38,429 nucleotides of DNA from Bacteroidaceae bacterium (lineage in GTDB: Bacteria; Bacteroidota; Bacteroidia; Bacteroidales; Bacteroidaceae). The notes under the pieces were generated by a model, which was not told the origin of the DNA, did not search any database, and saw only the letters and a list, made by a program, of their open reading frames with translations. This document shows positions 20,708 to 29,912 of this stretch, piece by piece (the first letter of the stretch is position 1; the number at the start of each line of letters is the position of its first letter). The stretch is from the NCBI GenBank assembly GCA_021443405.1, contig JABUUA010000018.1:9564-47992 (forward strand), read 5' to 3'. The translations under genes and the position numbers were made by a program.

Positions 20708-20746
20708 AATCAGCCCCAAGCAACGTCCATTTGCTTGGGGCTGATT
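20708..20746. terminator. Perfect 16-bp inverted repeat downstream of manC
   Basis: AATCAGCCCCAAGCAA - cgtccat - TTGCTTGGGGCTGATT. Confidence 0.75.
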
Positions 20747-20864
20747 CCGTCGATGTCGGGATGATTCGGCTCGCGTTTCTGTAGGTCTCAAGATTGTTGC
20801 TGTTCAAAACGGACCTCAGCGTAAGCTTCTGCCAAGCCCTTTTCCGCGACGTCTCTATGCAAAA

Positions 20865-20947
20865 ATGGGGAAAATGTGAAACTTTCTATTGGTTTTAATG
20901 GAGAAAATGTGAAATTGTGTCCTGTTACTAATGCGGATAATGTGAAA
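20865..20947 (+). repeat. Three 17-nt direct repeats at exact 33-nt spacing upstream of ATPase gene
   Basis: ATGGGGAAAATGTGAAA (20865), ATGGAGAAAATGTGAAA (20898), ATGCGGATAATGTGAAA (20931). Confidence 0.9.
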
Positions 20948-20952
20948 ATGAT

Positions 20953-20960
20953 TATCTTTG
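20953..20960 (+). promoter_or_regulatory. -7 box TATCTTTG of ATPase gene
   Basis: TATCTTTG 26 nt upstream of ATG; third repeat occupies the -33 region. Confidence 0.65.
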
Positions 20961-20985
20961 CACCATAAAACTAATTCGTTACAAC

Positions 20986-22356
20986 ATGGAACAGCTCTTA
21001 CGAAGAAAGATTGACGCTTACCTTGTAAACTGGAAGAATACTATAGACAAGAAGCCGCTCATAGTTAAGGGTGCTCGCCAGATTGGCAAGACGCGCTCCA
21101 TTGAATGGTTTGCTGTTCGCAACTATAAGTATGTTGTTCCAATCAATTTTGTAGAGCAAAAGAAATACAAAGATATCTTCAATGATGGATATGAGGTAGA
21201 TGTTATTCTGAAGAATATATCGTTGTTGAACCCTGATTTCCGTTTCATTCCGGGTGAAACGCTTTTCTTCTTCGATGAGTTACAAGCATGTCCTAACTGT
21301 GCTACCGCATTGAAGTTCTTCAAACTTGATGGCAGATTTGATGTTATCTGCTCAGGTTCCCTAATGGGTATCAACTATAAAGAGATAGAATCCAACAGTG
21401 TAGGCTATAAAGAGGACTATGAAATGCACTCAATGGATTTTGAGGAGTTCTTGTGGGCGAAAGGTTATGATGATGATTTCATCGAGGAACTTTATCAGTG
21501 TATGCTGACTGTAAAACCCCTTTCCTCCCTGCGAATGGATGTTCTTTTCGAATTGTTCCGTGATTATGCCACTATTGGAGGAATGCCTGAAGTAGTAAAT
21601 ACGTATGTTAGGAACAAGAATTTTAGTGGAACCTTAGGCATTCAGCGACAACTGCTCAAAGACTATGAAGAGGACATAACCAAATATGTGGAAGGATTGG
21701 ATAAGGCAAAGGTGAAGGCTGTATATAACCATATTTCCACATTCCTGGCGAAAGAGAATAAACGTTTCCAGATAACCAAGATGGGCAGAAATGCAAGAAA
21801 CAGGGATTATGCCGGTTGCGTCGAGTGGCTTGCAGACGCTGGCGTGGTAAATTTGTGCTATTGTTTACATCAGCCTGAGCTTCCGCTTAAAGGGAACTAT
21901 GACCCCAAACTATATAAAATCTACTACAAAGACACAGGACTCCTTATTGCGTCGTTAGATGAAGAAGCTCAGGAAGACTTGAGGGCCAATAAAAACCTGG
22001 GGACTTACAAAGGGGCGATATATGAGAATATAGTGGGAGACATGCTAGTAAAGCAAGGATATAAACTCTACTACTATAATAGTGATAAGCCGGCTCTTGA
22101 GATGGATTTCTTTGTGAGAGACGCACATTCATTGATTCCTGTGGAGGTGAAATCGACGGATGGTGCAACGGCGTCCCTCAATAAATTACTGAAAGAGGAT
22201 AAATATCTCGATATGAAATACGGAATCAAGCTGGGATATAAGAACATAGGCTTCAATGGGAAGTTCTACACATTCCCATACTTCCTGACGTTTTTGCTGA
22301 AAAGATTTATAGCAGAACATTATAATGCGCCTATCGGAAACCATCCAGCGAAGTAA
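20986..22356 (+). CDS. AAA-type ATP-binding protein with DUF4143-like C-terminus
   Basis: P-loop VKGARQIGKTRSIE, Walker B-like ETLFFFDELQACP, CSGSLMGI, nuclease-like C-terminal ALEMDFFVRD...PVEVKS. Visibly AT-richer than flanks. Confidence 0.88.
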   Translation: MEQLLRRKIDAYLVNWKNTIDKKPLIVKGARQIGKTRSIEWFAVRNYKYVVPINFVEQKKYKDIFNDGYEVDVILKNISLLNPDFRFIPGETLFFFDELQACPNCATALKFFKLDGRFDVICSGSLMGINYKEIESNSVGYKEDYEMHSMDFEEFLWAKGYDDDFIEELYQCMLTVKPLSSLRMDVLFELFRDYATIGGMPEVVNTYVRNKNFSGTLGIQRQLLKDYEEDITKYVEGLDKAKVKAVYNHISTFLAKENKRFQITKMGRNARNRDYAGCVEWLADAGVVNLCYCLHQPELPLKGNYDPKLYKIYYKDTGLLIASLDEEAQEDLRANKNLGTYKGAIYENIVGDMLVKQGYKLYYYNSDKPALEMDFFVRDAHSLIPVEVKSTDGATASLNKLLKEDKYLDMKYGIKLGYKNIGFNGKFYTFPYFLTFLLKRFIAEHYNAPIGNHPAK

Positions 22357-22458
22357 ACTGTAAGGGTGGAAACGAAGGGTTGATTGCTTGTCTCAACTCA
22401 TTATTGAGAGAACTATAGCACCGTCGTAAGCGGCAATCATGTGGAAAGTAGGTAAAAA

Positions 22459-22483
22459 TAAGGCGCCCATCATGGGCGCCTTA
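22459..22483 (-). terminator. Intrinsic terminator downstream of the greA-HIT operon
   Basis: TAAGGCGCCCAT-C-ATGGGCGCCTTA; minus strand continues into TTATTTTTACC. Confidence 0.7.
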
Positions 22484-22604
22484 CTATTATTTCCGTTCAT
22501 CGAGCTCTGTTTTCTTAGGCAACAAATCTCGCTCGTCTGCGTGCCGCGCTCCCGTTGTCCCGATGCAGTGCGATTTTTGCCCAATTCATCGGGACTTTTT
22601 GTCC

Positions 22605-23015
22605 TTACTTGGCAGGATAGGCGGCGTTGTAGGCGGCCAGGATGCTGGCGGCTGTGGCGGCCATCTCCTCGGCGGGCAGTTGCAACTTCTTGTTGGCGAA
22701 GTTGAGATCGCCCTCGGTCTGCATGGGCACAAGATGGATGTGAGCGTGGGGAACTTCCAGGCCCAATACGGCCTGACCTACTTTTACGCAAGGCAACACT
22801 TGCTTAATGGCGGTGGCCACGTGCTTGGCAAACACCTGCATGGCTGCTATCTCCTCGTCGGTAAGGTCGAAGAAATAGTCCACTTCCCGCTTGGGAATCA
22901 CCAGCGTATGACCTTTTGCAAGGGGAGCGATGTCGAGGAAAGCATAGAATTGTTCGCTTTCAGCACACTTGTAGCTGGGTATTTCCCCCGCTACGATTTT
23001 ACTGAAGATGGTCAT
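22605..23015 (-). CDS. HIT family (histidine triad) protein
   Basis: MTIFSKIVAGEIPSYKCAES...HAHIHLVPM histidine triad. Confidence 0.93.
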   Translation of the reverse strand: MTIFSKIVAGEIPSYKCAESEQFYAFLDIAPLAKGHTLVIPKREVDYFFDLTDEEIAAMQVFAKHVATAIKQVLPCVKVGQAVLGLEVPHAHIHLVPMQTEGDLNFANKKLQLPAEEMAATAASILAAYNAAYPAK

Positions 23016-23017
23016 GG

Positions 23018-23488
23018 CTACAAGTCGTAATCGATGCTGGTTATCTCGAGCTCCACCATGCCTTGCGGAACTTTGATGCTGGCCACGTCGCCAACTTTCT
23101 TGCCCAGCAAGCCTTTGGCGATGGGTGTTCCGATGGAGATTTTGCCTTCGCGAAGGTTGGCCTCGGTCTCACTCACGATGGTGTATTTCATCGCCATCTT
23201 GTTCTTCACGTTCTTCAGACCTACTGTGGCGAGGATGTTGACCACGGAAGTGTCGATGGACTTCGGGTCGATAATCTTCGCTTCACGGATTGTCTGCTTG
23301 AGCATGGCGATTTCCGTCTCCAGTTTTCCCTGGGCCTCTTTGGCAGCGTCGTACTCTGCGTTCTCGCTGAGGTCGCCTTTGTCGCGCGCCTCTGCAATGG
23401 CGGCACTGGCGGCGAGACGGTCCACGCTCTCCATTTTCTGCAGTTTGGCCACGAGCGTGTCGTAGCCCTTTTGTGACATGTAAGCCAT
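23018..23488 (-). CDS. greA: Transcription elongation factor GreA
   Basis: ARDKGDLSENAEYDAAKEAQG; SIGTPIAKGLLGKKVGD. Confidence 0.96.
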   Translation of the reverse strand: MAYMSQKGYDTLVAKLQKMESVDRLAASAAIAEARDKGDLSENAEYDAAKEAQGKLETEIAMLKQTIREAKIIDPKSIDTSVVNILATVGLKNVKNKMAMKYTIVSETEANLREGKISIGTPIAKGLLGKKVGDVASIKVPQGMVELEITSIDYDL

Positions 23489-23598
23489 ATTTCTATTCTT
23501 TTTATTTGTTCTTACTTTGTGTTTCGAGGGCTAAAAAAGTAAAGAATCCCAGCGGACGTTCCACCAGAACCCTTTTGCTTTTTACCCTTTGTTCGTCG

Positions 23599-23629
23599 CA
23601 AAGTTAGGAACTTTTCGGCGAACTGACAA
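23599..23629 (-). promoter_or_regulatory. Promoter (minus strand TTTG...TAACTTTG) of greA-HIT operon
   Basis: CAAAGTTA 23599-23606 and CAAA about 20 nt further upstream, read on + strand. Confidence 0.65.
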
Positions 23630-23697
23630 ACTTTTACCCGAATATTTTCTTTTTCGCAACGCCTTGGCGCGATTTCTTTGTCCTTTCGTCGGGGTGA

Positions 23698-23785
23698 AGA
23701 CATGCGGACGAATGGACTCAGACGATAGGTCGAATGAGGTCAGACAATAGGTCGTCTTGGCTCAGTCGACCTATTGTCTAATTAC
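23698..23785. repeat. Four-unit 22-nt array
   Basis: Cores AGACATGCGGACGAAT (23698), AGACGATAGGTCGAAT (23720), AGACAATAGGTCGTCT (23742), AGTCGACCTATTGTCT (23764, inverted copy). Confidence 0.85.
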
Positions 23786-23787
23786 GC

Positions 23788-23824
23788 ACGACGGGCCGTC
23801 AATCAGCGATCAACGGCCCGTCGT
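23788..23824. terminator. 12-bp inverted repeat, terminator for TlpA-like gene
   Basis: ACGACGGGCCGT ... ACGGCCCGTCGT just beyond the stop at 23841. Confidence 0.6.
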
Positions 23825-23840
23825 CAGTCTTTCGACTCGA

Positions 23841-24989
23841 TTACAGAAGTTTCTTGATTTCTTGTTCCACGTCGCCCATCAGCTCCATGCGGCCCACGAG
23901 ATTGTTGCCGCGGTCGATGAGGAACCATGTGGGCACCTGCTGGAGATTGTATATCTGCACGATGTCGTTCGCCATTCCCTCGCGATTCCACACGGTGATC
24001 CAGGGCAGATTATGCGCCAGCGTCTTCCACTGATGCTCGTCTGGGTCGAGCGACACCTGGTAGATTTCCAGTCCTTGTGCGTGGTATTTGTTGTAAAGTT
24101 CGCGTAGCGCGATGGTGCGTTCCTGGCTGCCTTTGAGCGAGAGTGCGGTGAAGTCGAGCATCACCACACTGCCTTTCAGTTCGCTCAGGCGGCGCTCCTG
24201 TCCCGAAATATCGGGGAAGCCCATGTCGATGATGCCGGTCTCCTGCACCTTCTCGTCGTCGAGGTTGATGGAGAGTCCGCGTTGCCGCGTGTTTTTATGT
24301 CCCTGCATGGCGATGTTGCACAGGTTCTGCGTGCGCAGACTGCCGGGATATCGCTCGAGCCAAGCGTTGGCGATGGCCGTGAACCACGTTACATCCTTCG
24401 CGTCCGCCACGGGGTCGAAGAGCAGACGTCCAGCCAGCACTTGGAACAGCGCGTAATACGACGACGGAAGGTGGTAGAAGTTCTGCACGAAATTTATCTT
24501 CACGTCGGTCTTGTAGTCGGCGATAAGTGCTTGGATGGCCGCGTCGCGCTCCTCCAGCGTGCGGGTGCGGTCGTCCACGGTACGGCGGATGGCGCGCGTC
24601 AGCGTGTCGAGTTTGAGGGTGAGCATGCGGATGGTGTCGCAACTTCCACTGCCCTCCACGGTGTAGCCGACCGCCATCTTCGGCAGCGACGCCCGCACGG
24701 TGATGGTCTCGGTACTGTCCACGGAGAGGTTGACAATCTGTTCGCCGATGCGAAGCCTGTAGAATTCCGGGTTTCCTATCGTGTCGCCTGCGAAGTCGAA
24801 TCGGCCCTCGGCGTCCAATTTCACGGAGTCGATGGCCACGGGTCCGTGGTCAACGGTCATGTGTTCCAAGTAAAGCGTGGTGTCGTCGGCCTCGGTAATC
24901 TGGCCGACGATATGGAATTTGCCGCCTTCTTGCTTGCAGGCGACCAGAGTGAGCAGCGCCAAAGCTGCCAATGCTATCCGTTTCTTCAT
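23841..24989 (-). CDS. TlpA/thioredoxin-fold lipoprotein with DUF4369-like N-terminus; CXXC motif absent
   Basis: Start at [22 protein letters not shown] (lipobox); the longer upstream ORF (to 25529) is antisense to pnp. Thioredoxin-like C-terminus ([27 protein letters not shown]). Confidence 0.85.
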   Translation of the reverse strand: MKKRIALAALALLTLVACKQEGGKFHIVGQITEADDTTLYLEHMTVDHGPVAIDSVKLDAEGRFDFAGDTIGNPEFYRLRIGEQIVNLSVDSTETITVRASLPKMAVGYTVEGSGSCDTIRMLTLKLDTLTRAIRRTVDDRTRTLEERDAAIQALIADYKTDVKINFVQNFYHLPSSYYALFQVLAGRLLFDPVADAKDVTWFTAIANAWLERYPGSLRTQNLCNIAMQGHKNTRQRGLSINLDDEKVQETGIIDMGFPDISGQERRLSELKGSVVMLDFTALSLKGSQERTIALRELYNKYHAQGLEIYQVSLDPDEHQWKTLAHNLPWITVWNREGMANDIVQIYNLQQVPTWFLIDRGNNLVGRMELMGDVEQEIKKLL

Positions 24990-25131
24990 AGTGATTGCAA
25001 AGGTAGCAATTATTCGATGGAAATCAAAGCCAAAGTCCGATTTATTTGTGTCCGCAGTCCCTCGTCGGCATGTCTTGCCCGCCGCAAAACGATGTATCGG
25101 GCAGCGTGTTTGGCGGATAATCGGCATTTTG

Positions 25132-25163
25132 TTTGGCGTCTCCGCCTTTTTTTCGTATCTTTG
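25132..25163 (+). promoter_or_regulatory. Promoter TTTG-N20-TATCTTTG for pnp
   Basis: TTTG 25132-25135 and TATCTTTG 25156-25163. Confidence 0.7.
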
Positions 25164-25205
25164 TGCGCATTTTATGCGATATACATTATTTATTATTTTA
25201 TACAG

Positions 25206-27479
25206 ATGAACGTAATTACAAAGAAAGTCGAGTTGCCTGATGGAAGAACCATCAGCATCGAGACCGGGAAATTGGCCAAGCAGGCCGACGGCTCCGTGAT
25301 GTTGCGTATGAACAACACCATGCTGCTCGCCACTGTTTGTGCCGCCAAAGATGCCGTTCCCGGTACAGATTTCATGCCCTTGCAGGTAGAGTATCGCGAG
25401 AAGTACAGCGCCGCTGGTCGCTTCCCTGGTGGTTTCACCAAGCGCGAGGGTAAGGCGAATGACGACGAAATCCTGACCTGTCGTCTGGTGGACCGCGCCC
25501 TGCGTCCCCTTTTCCCCAGCAACTATCACGCTGAGGTCTATGTCAATGTTATCTTGTTCTCAGCCGACGGCGTGGACATGCCCGATGCCTTGGCAGGTTT
25601 TGCTGCCAGCGCAGCACTGTCGGTGAGCGATATACCTTGGGAAGGTCCCATCAGTGAGGTGCGCGTAGCCCGCATCGATGGTGCCTACGTGATTAACCCC
25701 ACGTTCGAGCAACTCAAGCAGGCCGATATGGACCTGATGGTGGGTGCCACCGAGGAAAACATCATGATGGTGGAAGGTGAGATGGACGAGGTGAGCGAGC
25801 AAGACCTGCTCGGCGCCCTGAAAGCCGCCCACGACGCCATCAAGCCCATGTGCCGTCTGCAGAAGGAACTGGCCAAGGAACTGGGCAAAGACGTGAAGCG
25901 CGAGTATTGTCACGAAATCAATGACGAGGCGCTGCAGGCTCAGGTCAAGGACGAGTGCTATCAGCCCGCCTACGACGTGACCAAGCAGGCGCTGGAGAAG
26001 CACGCCCGTGCCGCTGCCTTCGAGCAGATTCGCGAGGACTTCAAGGTACGCTACGCCGAGGCGCATGCCGACATGACTCCCGAGGAACTCGAGGAGAAGA
26101 ACGGTTTGATTGACCGCTACTACCACGACGTGGAGAAGGACGCCATGCGTCGCTGCATCCTCGACGAGGGCACGCGTCTCGACGGTCGTAAGACGGACGA
26201 GATTCGTCCCATCTGGTGTGAGGTGGATCCTCTGCCCGGTCCTCACGGCTCGGCTATCTTCACCCGCGGTGAGACGCAGTCGCTGAGCACCACCACCCTC
26301 GGTACAAAGATGGACGAGAAACTGGTGGACGACGTGCTCGACAAGAGCTACCAGCGCTTCCTGCTTCACTACAACTTCCCCCCCTTCTCTACGGGTGAGG
26401 CCAAGGCTCAGCGCGGTGTAGGCCGTCGCGAGATTGGTCACGGCCATCTGGCTTGGCGCGGTCTGAAGGGTCAGATTCCCGCCGACTATCCCTACACCGT
26501 GCGTGTGGTGAGCGACATCCTCGAGAGCAACGGCTCAAGTTCTATGGCCACCGTTTGCGCGGGATGCCTGAGCTTGATGGATGCCGGCGTTCCCTTGAAG
26601 AGCCCCGTCAGCGGTATCGCCATGGGTCTTATCAAGAATCCCGGCGAAGACAAGTACGCAGTGCTGAGCGATATTCTCGGCGACGAGGACCACTTGGGCG
26701 ATATGGACTTCAAGACCACCGGTACGCCCAAGGGCTTGACCGCTACTCAGATGGACATCAAGTGCGACGGTCTGTCGTACGAAATACTGGAGAAGGCGCT
26801 GATGCAGGCTAAGGCCGGTCGTGAGCACATCCTTGGAGAGATGCTGAAGACTCTGGGCGCTCCGCGTCCCGAGCTCAAGCCCCATGTTCCTCGCATCGAG
26901 CAGATGATTATCCCGAAAGAGTTCATCGGTGCTGTGATTGGCCCCGGCGGTAAGATTATCCAGGGCATGCAGGAGGAGACGGGTGCAGTCATCACCATCG
27001 ACGAGGAAGACGGCGTAGGCAAGATTCAGGTGAGCGGTAGCAACAAAGACGTCATCGACGCTGCCATCGCGAAGATTAAAGCCATCGTGGCCGTGCCCGA
27101 GATTGGCGAAATCTACGAGGGTCCTGTGAAGAACATCCAGCCTTTCGGTTGCTTCGTTGAGTTTATGCCTGGCAAGGATGGTCTGGTTCACATCAGTGAA
27201 ATCGACTGGAAGCGCCTCGAGACCGTCGAGGAGGCTGGCATCAAGGAAGGCGACATCATGCGCGTGAAACTCCTTGACATCGACCCCAAGACCGGTAAGT
27301 TCAAGCTCTCACGCCGTGTGCTGATTGAGAAGCCCGAAGGTTATGTGGAGCGTGAGCGCCGTCCGCGCCCCGAGCGTGGTGAGCGTCGTCCTCGTCCCGA
27401 GCGCGGTGAACGTCGCGAGCGTGGCGAGTTCCGTCCCCGTCCCGAACAGGACAACAATGAGACGCCCGCTGCCGAGTAA
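25206..27479 (+). CDS. pnp: Polyribonucleotide nucleotidyltransferase
   Basis: [33 protein letters not shown] domain [24 protein letters not shown]1 domain; Arg-rich tail. Longer ORF start at 24282 rejected. Confidence 0.97.
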   Translation: MNVITKKVELPDGRTISIETGKLAKQADGSVMLRMNNTMLLATVCAAKDAVPGTDFMPLQVEYREKYSAAGRFPGGFTKREGKANDDEILTCRLVDRALRPLFPSNYHAEVYVNVILFSADGVDMPDALAGFAASAALSVSDIPWEGPISEVRVARIDGAYVINPTFEQLKQADMDLMVGATEENIMMVEGEMDEVSEQDLLGALKAAHDAIKPMCRLQKELAKELGKDVKREYCHEINDEALQAQVKDECYQPAYDVTKQALEKHARAAAFEQIREDFKVRYAEAHADMTPEELEEKNGLIDRYYHDVEKDAMRRCILDEGTRLDGRKTDEIRPIWCEVDPLPGPHGSAIFTRGETQSLSTTTLGTKMDEKLVDDVLDKSYQRFLLHYNFPPFSTGEAKAQRGVGRREIGHGHLAWRGLKGQIPADYPYTVRVVSDILESNGSSSMATVCAGCLSLMDAGVPLKSPVSGIAMGLIKNPGEDKYAVLSDILGDEDHLGDMDFKTTGTPKGLTATQMDIKCDGLSYEILEKALMQAKAGREHILGEMLKTLGAPRPELKPHVPRIEQMIIPKEFIGAVIGPGGKIIQGMQEETGAVITIDEEDGVGKIQVSGSNKDVIDAAIAKIKAIVAVPEIGEIYEGPVKNIQPFGCFVEFMPGKDGLVHISEIDWKRLETVEEAGIKEGDIMRVKLLDIDPKTGKFKLSRRVLIEKPEGYVERERRPRPERGERRPRPERGERRERGEFRPRPEQDNNETPAAE

Positions 27480-27501
27480 CCCTCGCGCACGCGTATAATA
27501 T

Positions 27502-27536
27502 AAAAGGTGTCACCCGTTGGGGTGGCACCTTTTTTT
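27502..27536 (+). terminator. Intrinsic terminator of pnp
   Basis: AAAAGGTGTCACCC-GTTG-GGGTGGCACCTTTTTTT. Confidence 0.85.
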
Positions 27537-27594
27537 AGTCGTTCGGTGGCCGGTGTCCTCTCGCGGGAGCGTGGACACCGGCTTCGGTTTTGGC

Positions 27595-29172
27595 TTACTT
27601 GATGAGGTTGCCCAGCACGCTGCGCGATATTTCGCGGGCGGCTGTGCGGGTGGCGCTCGACACGGCTCCTTTGGCCACCTTCTTGCCGATGCCGTCTTTC
27701 GACTTCTTTCCCGTGATGGCGTTGGCAGCGGCCGTGCCCAGGATGCTGGTGACGGAGGTGATGATGGCGCTCAGCACAATGGCGAAGAAGCCTTTCTTCT
27801 GTTTGCCCGACTTCTTCTCGCCCTTTTCCTCCTGCTTGGCCTCCTCCTCTTCAGCGGCGGCTTCCTCGGCCTTCTGACTCTCGGCGAGCAGTACTTCGTA
27901 GGCGCTTTCGCGGTCCACAGTCTTGTCGTACTTGCCAAAGATGCGCGAACCCTTGATGATGTCGTCGCGCTGTGCGTCGGTGATGGCGCCTATCTGGCTG
28001 AGCGGGAACAGCACACGAGCGCGCTCCACCATAGTGGGCGTGCCCTTGTCGTCGAGGAACGAAACCAATGCCTCGCCGGTGGCAAGCTCCATGATGGCCT
28101 GCTCCGTCTTGAAGTCGGGGTTGGCACGGAAGGTGTCGGCGGCGGCGCGAACGTTTTTCTGCTCCTTCGGTGTGAAGGCGCGCAGGGCGTGTTGCACGCG
28201 GTTGCCGAGCTGGGCCAGCACGCAGTCGGGTATGTCGGTCGGGTTCTGCGTCACGAAATATACGCCCACGCCCTTGCTTCGGATAAGTCGAACCACCTGT
28301 TCTATCTTGTCGATGAGGGCCTTGGAAGTGTCGTTAAAGAGCGTATGCGCCTCGTCGAAGAAGAACACGAGACGGGGCAATTCGCGGTCGCCGACCTCGG
28401 GCAACTGCACATAGAGGTCGCTGAGCAGCCACAGCAGAAACGACGAGTAGAGCTTGGGGTTGAGCATCAACTTGTCAGCCGCCAGCACGCTCATCATGCC
28501 TTTTCCGTCGGCCGAGCACTGGAGAAGGTCTTGAATGTCGAAAGCCGGCTCGGCGAAGAACAACTCGGCACCTTGACTTTCCAACTGCAGGAGGGCACGT
28601 TGGATGGCACCCACGCTGGCGGCACTCACGTTGCCATAGCTTGTGGTGAGTTCCTTTGCGTGCTCAGCCACATAGTTGAGCATGGCGCGCAGGTCCTTGA
28701 AGTCGAGCAGCAAGTACTTGTCGCCCTGCGCCGCGAGGTCGTCGGCCACCTTGAACACGATGTTCATCACGCCCGCCTGTGTCTCATTGAGACCGAGGAG
28801 GCGCGAGATAAGCTCGGGTCCCATGTTGCTGACCGTGGTGCGCATGGGGTGGCCCTTCTCGCCGTAAACGTCGTAGAAGGTAACGGGACAGCCGTGGAAC
28901 TGTGGGTCTTCGATGCCGAACTCGGTGCAGCGCTTCTCGATGAAACTGCTCATCGTTCCCGTCTGACTAATGCCCGAGAGGTCGCCCTTCATGTCGGCCA
29001 TGAAGCAAGGCACGCCTGCCTGAGAGAAGGTTTCTGCCAACACTTGCAGGGTTACGGTCTTACCCGTACCCGTGGCACCGGCAATGAGGCCGTGGCGATT
29101 GGCCATTTTGCCGCAGATGTTGATGGCTCCCTTGGAGCCGTGAGCCACATAAAGTTGTGAGTCTTTGTACAT
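27595..29172 (-). CDS. HerA-like / DUF853 ATPase
   Basis: [66 protein letters not shown]. Confidence 0.92.
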   Translation of the reverse strand: MYKDSQLYVAHGSKGAINICGKMANRHGLIAGATGTGKTVTLQVLAETFSQAGVPCFMADMKGDLSGISQTGTMSSFIEKRCTEFGIEDPQFHGCPVTFYDVYGEKGHPMRTTVSNMGPELISRLLGLNETQAGVMNIVFKVADDLAAQGDKYLLLDFKDLRAMLNYVAEHAKELTTSYGNVSAASVGAIQRALLQLESQGAELFFAEPAFDIQDLLQCSADGKGMMSVLAADKLMLNPKLYSSFLLWLLSDLYVQLPEVGDRELPRLVFFFDEAHTLFNDTSKALIDKIEQVVRLIRSKGVGVYFVTQNPTDIPDCVLAQLGNRVQHALRAFTPKEQKNVRAAADTFRANPDFKTEQAIMELATGEALVSFLDDKGTPTMVERARVLFPLSQIGAITDAQRDDIIKGSRIFGKYDKTVDRESAYEVLLAESQKAEEAAAEEEEAKQEEKGEKKSGKQKKGFFAIVLSAIITSVTSILGTAAANAITGKKSKDGIGKKVAKGAVSSATRTAAREISRSVLGNLIK

Positions 29173-29258
29173 ATTTCGTTCGTTTTATCAGTTTGTTGCG
29201 CAAGGCGGATAAGGGTGTCTGTCGTTGTCCGTAACGACGCTTCCGACCACTATTTCGG

Positions 29259-29266
29259 CAAAGTTA
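29259..29266 (-). promoter_or_regulatory. -7 box (TAACTTTG on minus strand) of HerA-like gene
   Basis: CAAAGTTA on + strand. Confidence 0.55.
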
Positions 29267-29314
29267 CTTCTTTTTTCCAAGAAAACCTAATGCAACACCC
29301 ATAAATAGTGCTCG

Positions 29315-29402
29315 AGACATGCGGACGAGTGACGTCACACGTCCTTATGTGTGAGGCGAGACGTCCTTATGTGTTGGCCCACACGTCCGCATGTCTTTTT
29401 TT
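29315..29402. repeat. Four-unit 22-nt array
   Basis: Cores AGACATGCGGACGAGT (29315), ACACGTCCTTATGTGT (29337), AGACGTCCTTATGTGT (29359), ACACGTCCGCATGTCT (29381). Confidence 0.85.
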
Positions 29403-29528
29403 CATTGTGCCTGTGATGAACAATAGACTCCTGCGTAAAGGAACTTCGAAAAAAGACAATGAAGATTTGTCGCTCTCTTCCTTTTTCGTTAATTTTGTGG
29501 ACAAGAAACCATAAAGAACAGTGATACT

Positions 29529-29717
29529 ATGAATACAAGAAACTTTCTTCTCGACGTTGCGATTGTTGTCTTCGTCGGTGCCGTGTGCTATTTCGGTTTG
29601 GGATTTGACTTGGACATCGTTGTGGTCTGTTCGGTGTGGATGATACTTTATTTGGATGTCATTTTACCATGGTGGCGCAAGCGTCAGGAGAAGAAAAAGA
29701 ACAATACGCAGGAATAA
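29529..29717 (+). CDS. Small (62 aa) membrane protein of unknown function
   Basis: Two hydrophobic segments and a basic C-terminus (WWRKRQEKKKNN); preceded by TAATTTTG-type -7 box. Confidence 0.55.
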   Translation: MNTRNFLLDVAIVVFVGAVCYFGLGFDLDIVVVCSVWMILYLDVILPWWRKRQEKKKNNTQE

Positions 29718-29912
29718 CGTAGGAACCTCCAGCGGTTGGACACGGTTTGGGGTGGTTGTATCGGTGTGTGGGGGTGGCGTTGAGTGAGAAAATCCCTCAT
29801 TCGACCCGTAATGTTTTGTGTTTTCTCCAATAATTGCTAATTTTGTAATGCCTTAATAAGGGCAACAAACAAGGAAGAAAACGTTTTAATAACCTATAAT
29901 TATCAGAATCGT

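Noticed and set aside
20752-20775. GTCGGGATGATTCGG downstream of manC as another 22-nt array unit
   Set aside because: Shares only a 9-nt word with the 16984 core and has no neighbouring unit in phase.
24282-25205. N-terminal extension of pnp ORF (and the reciprocal extension of the TlpA ORF to 25529)
   Set aside because: Both are read-through open frames across the divergent promoter region; promoter boxes and canonical N-termini place the starts at 25206 and 24989.
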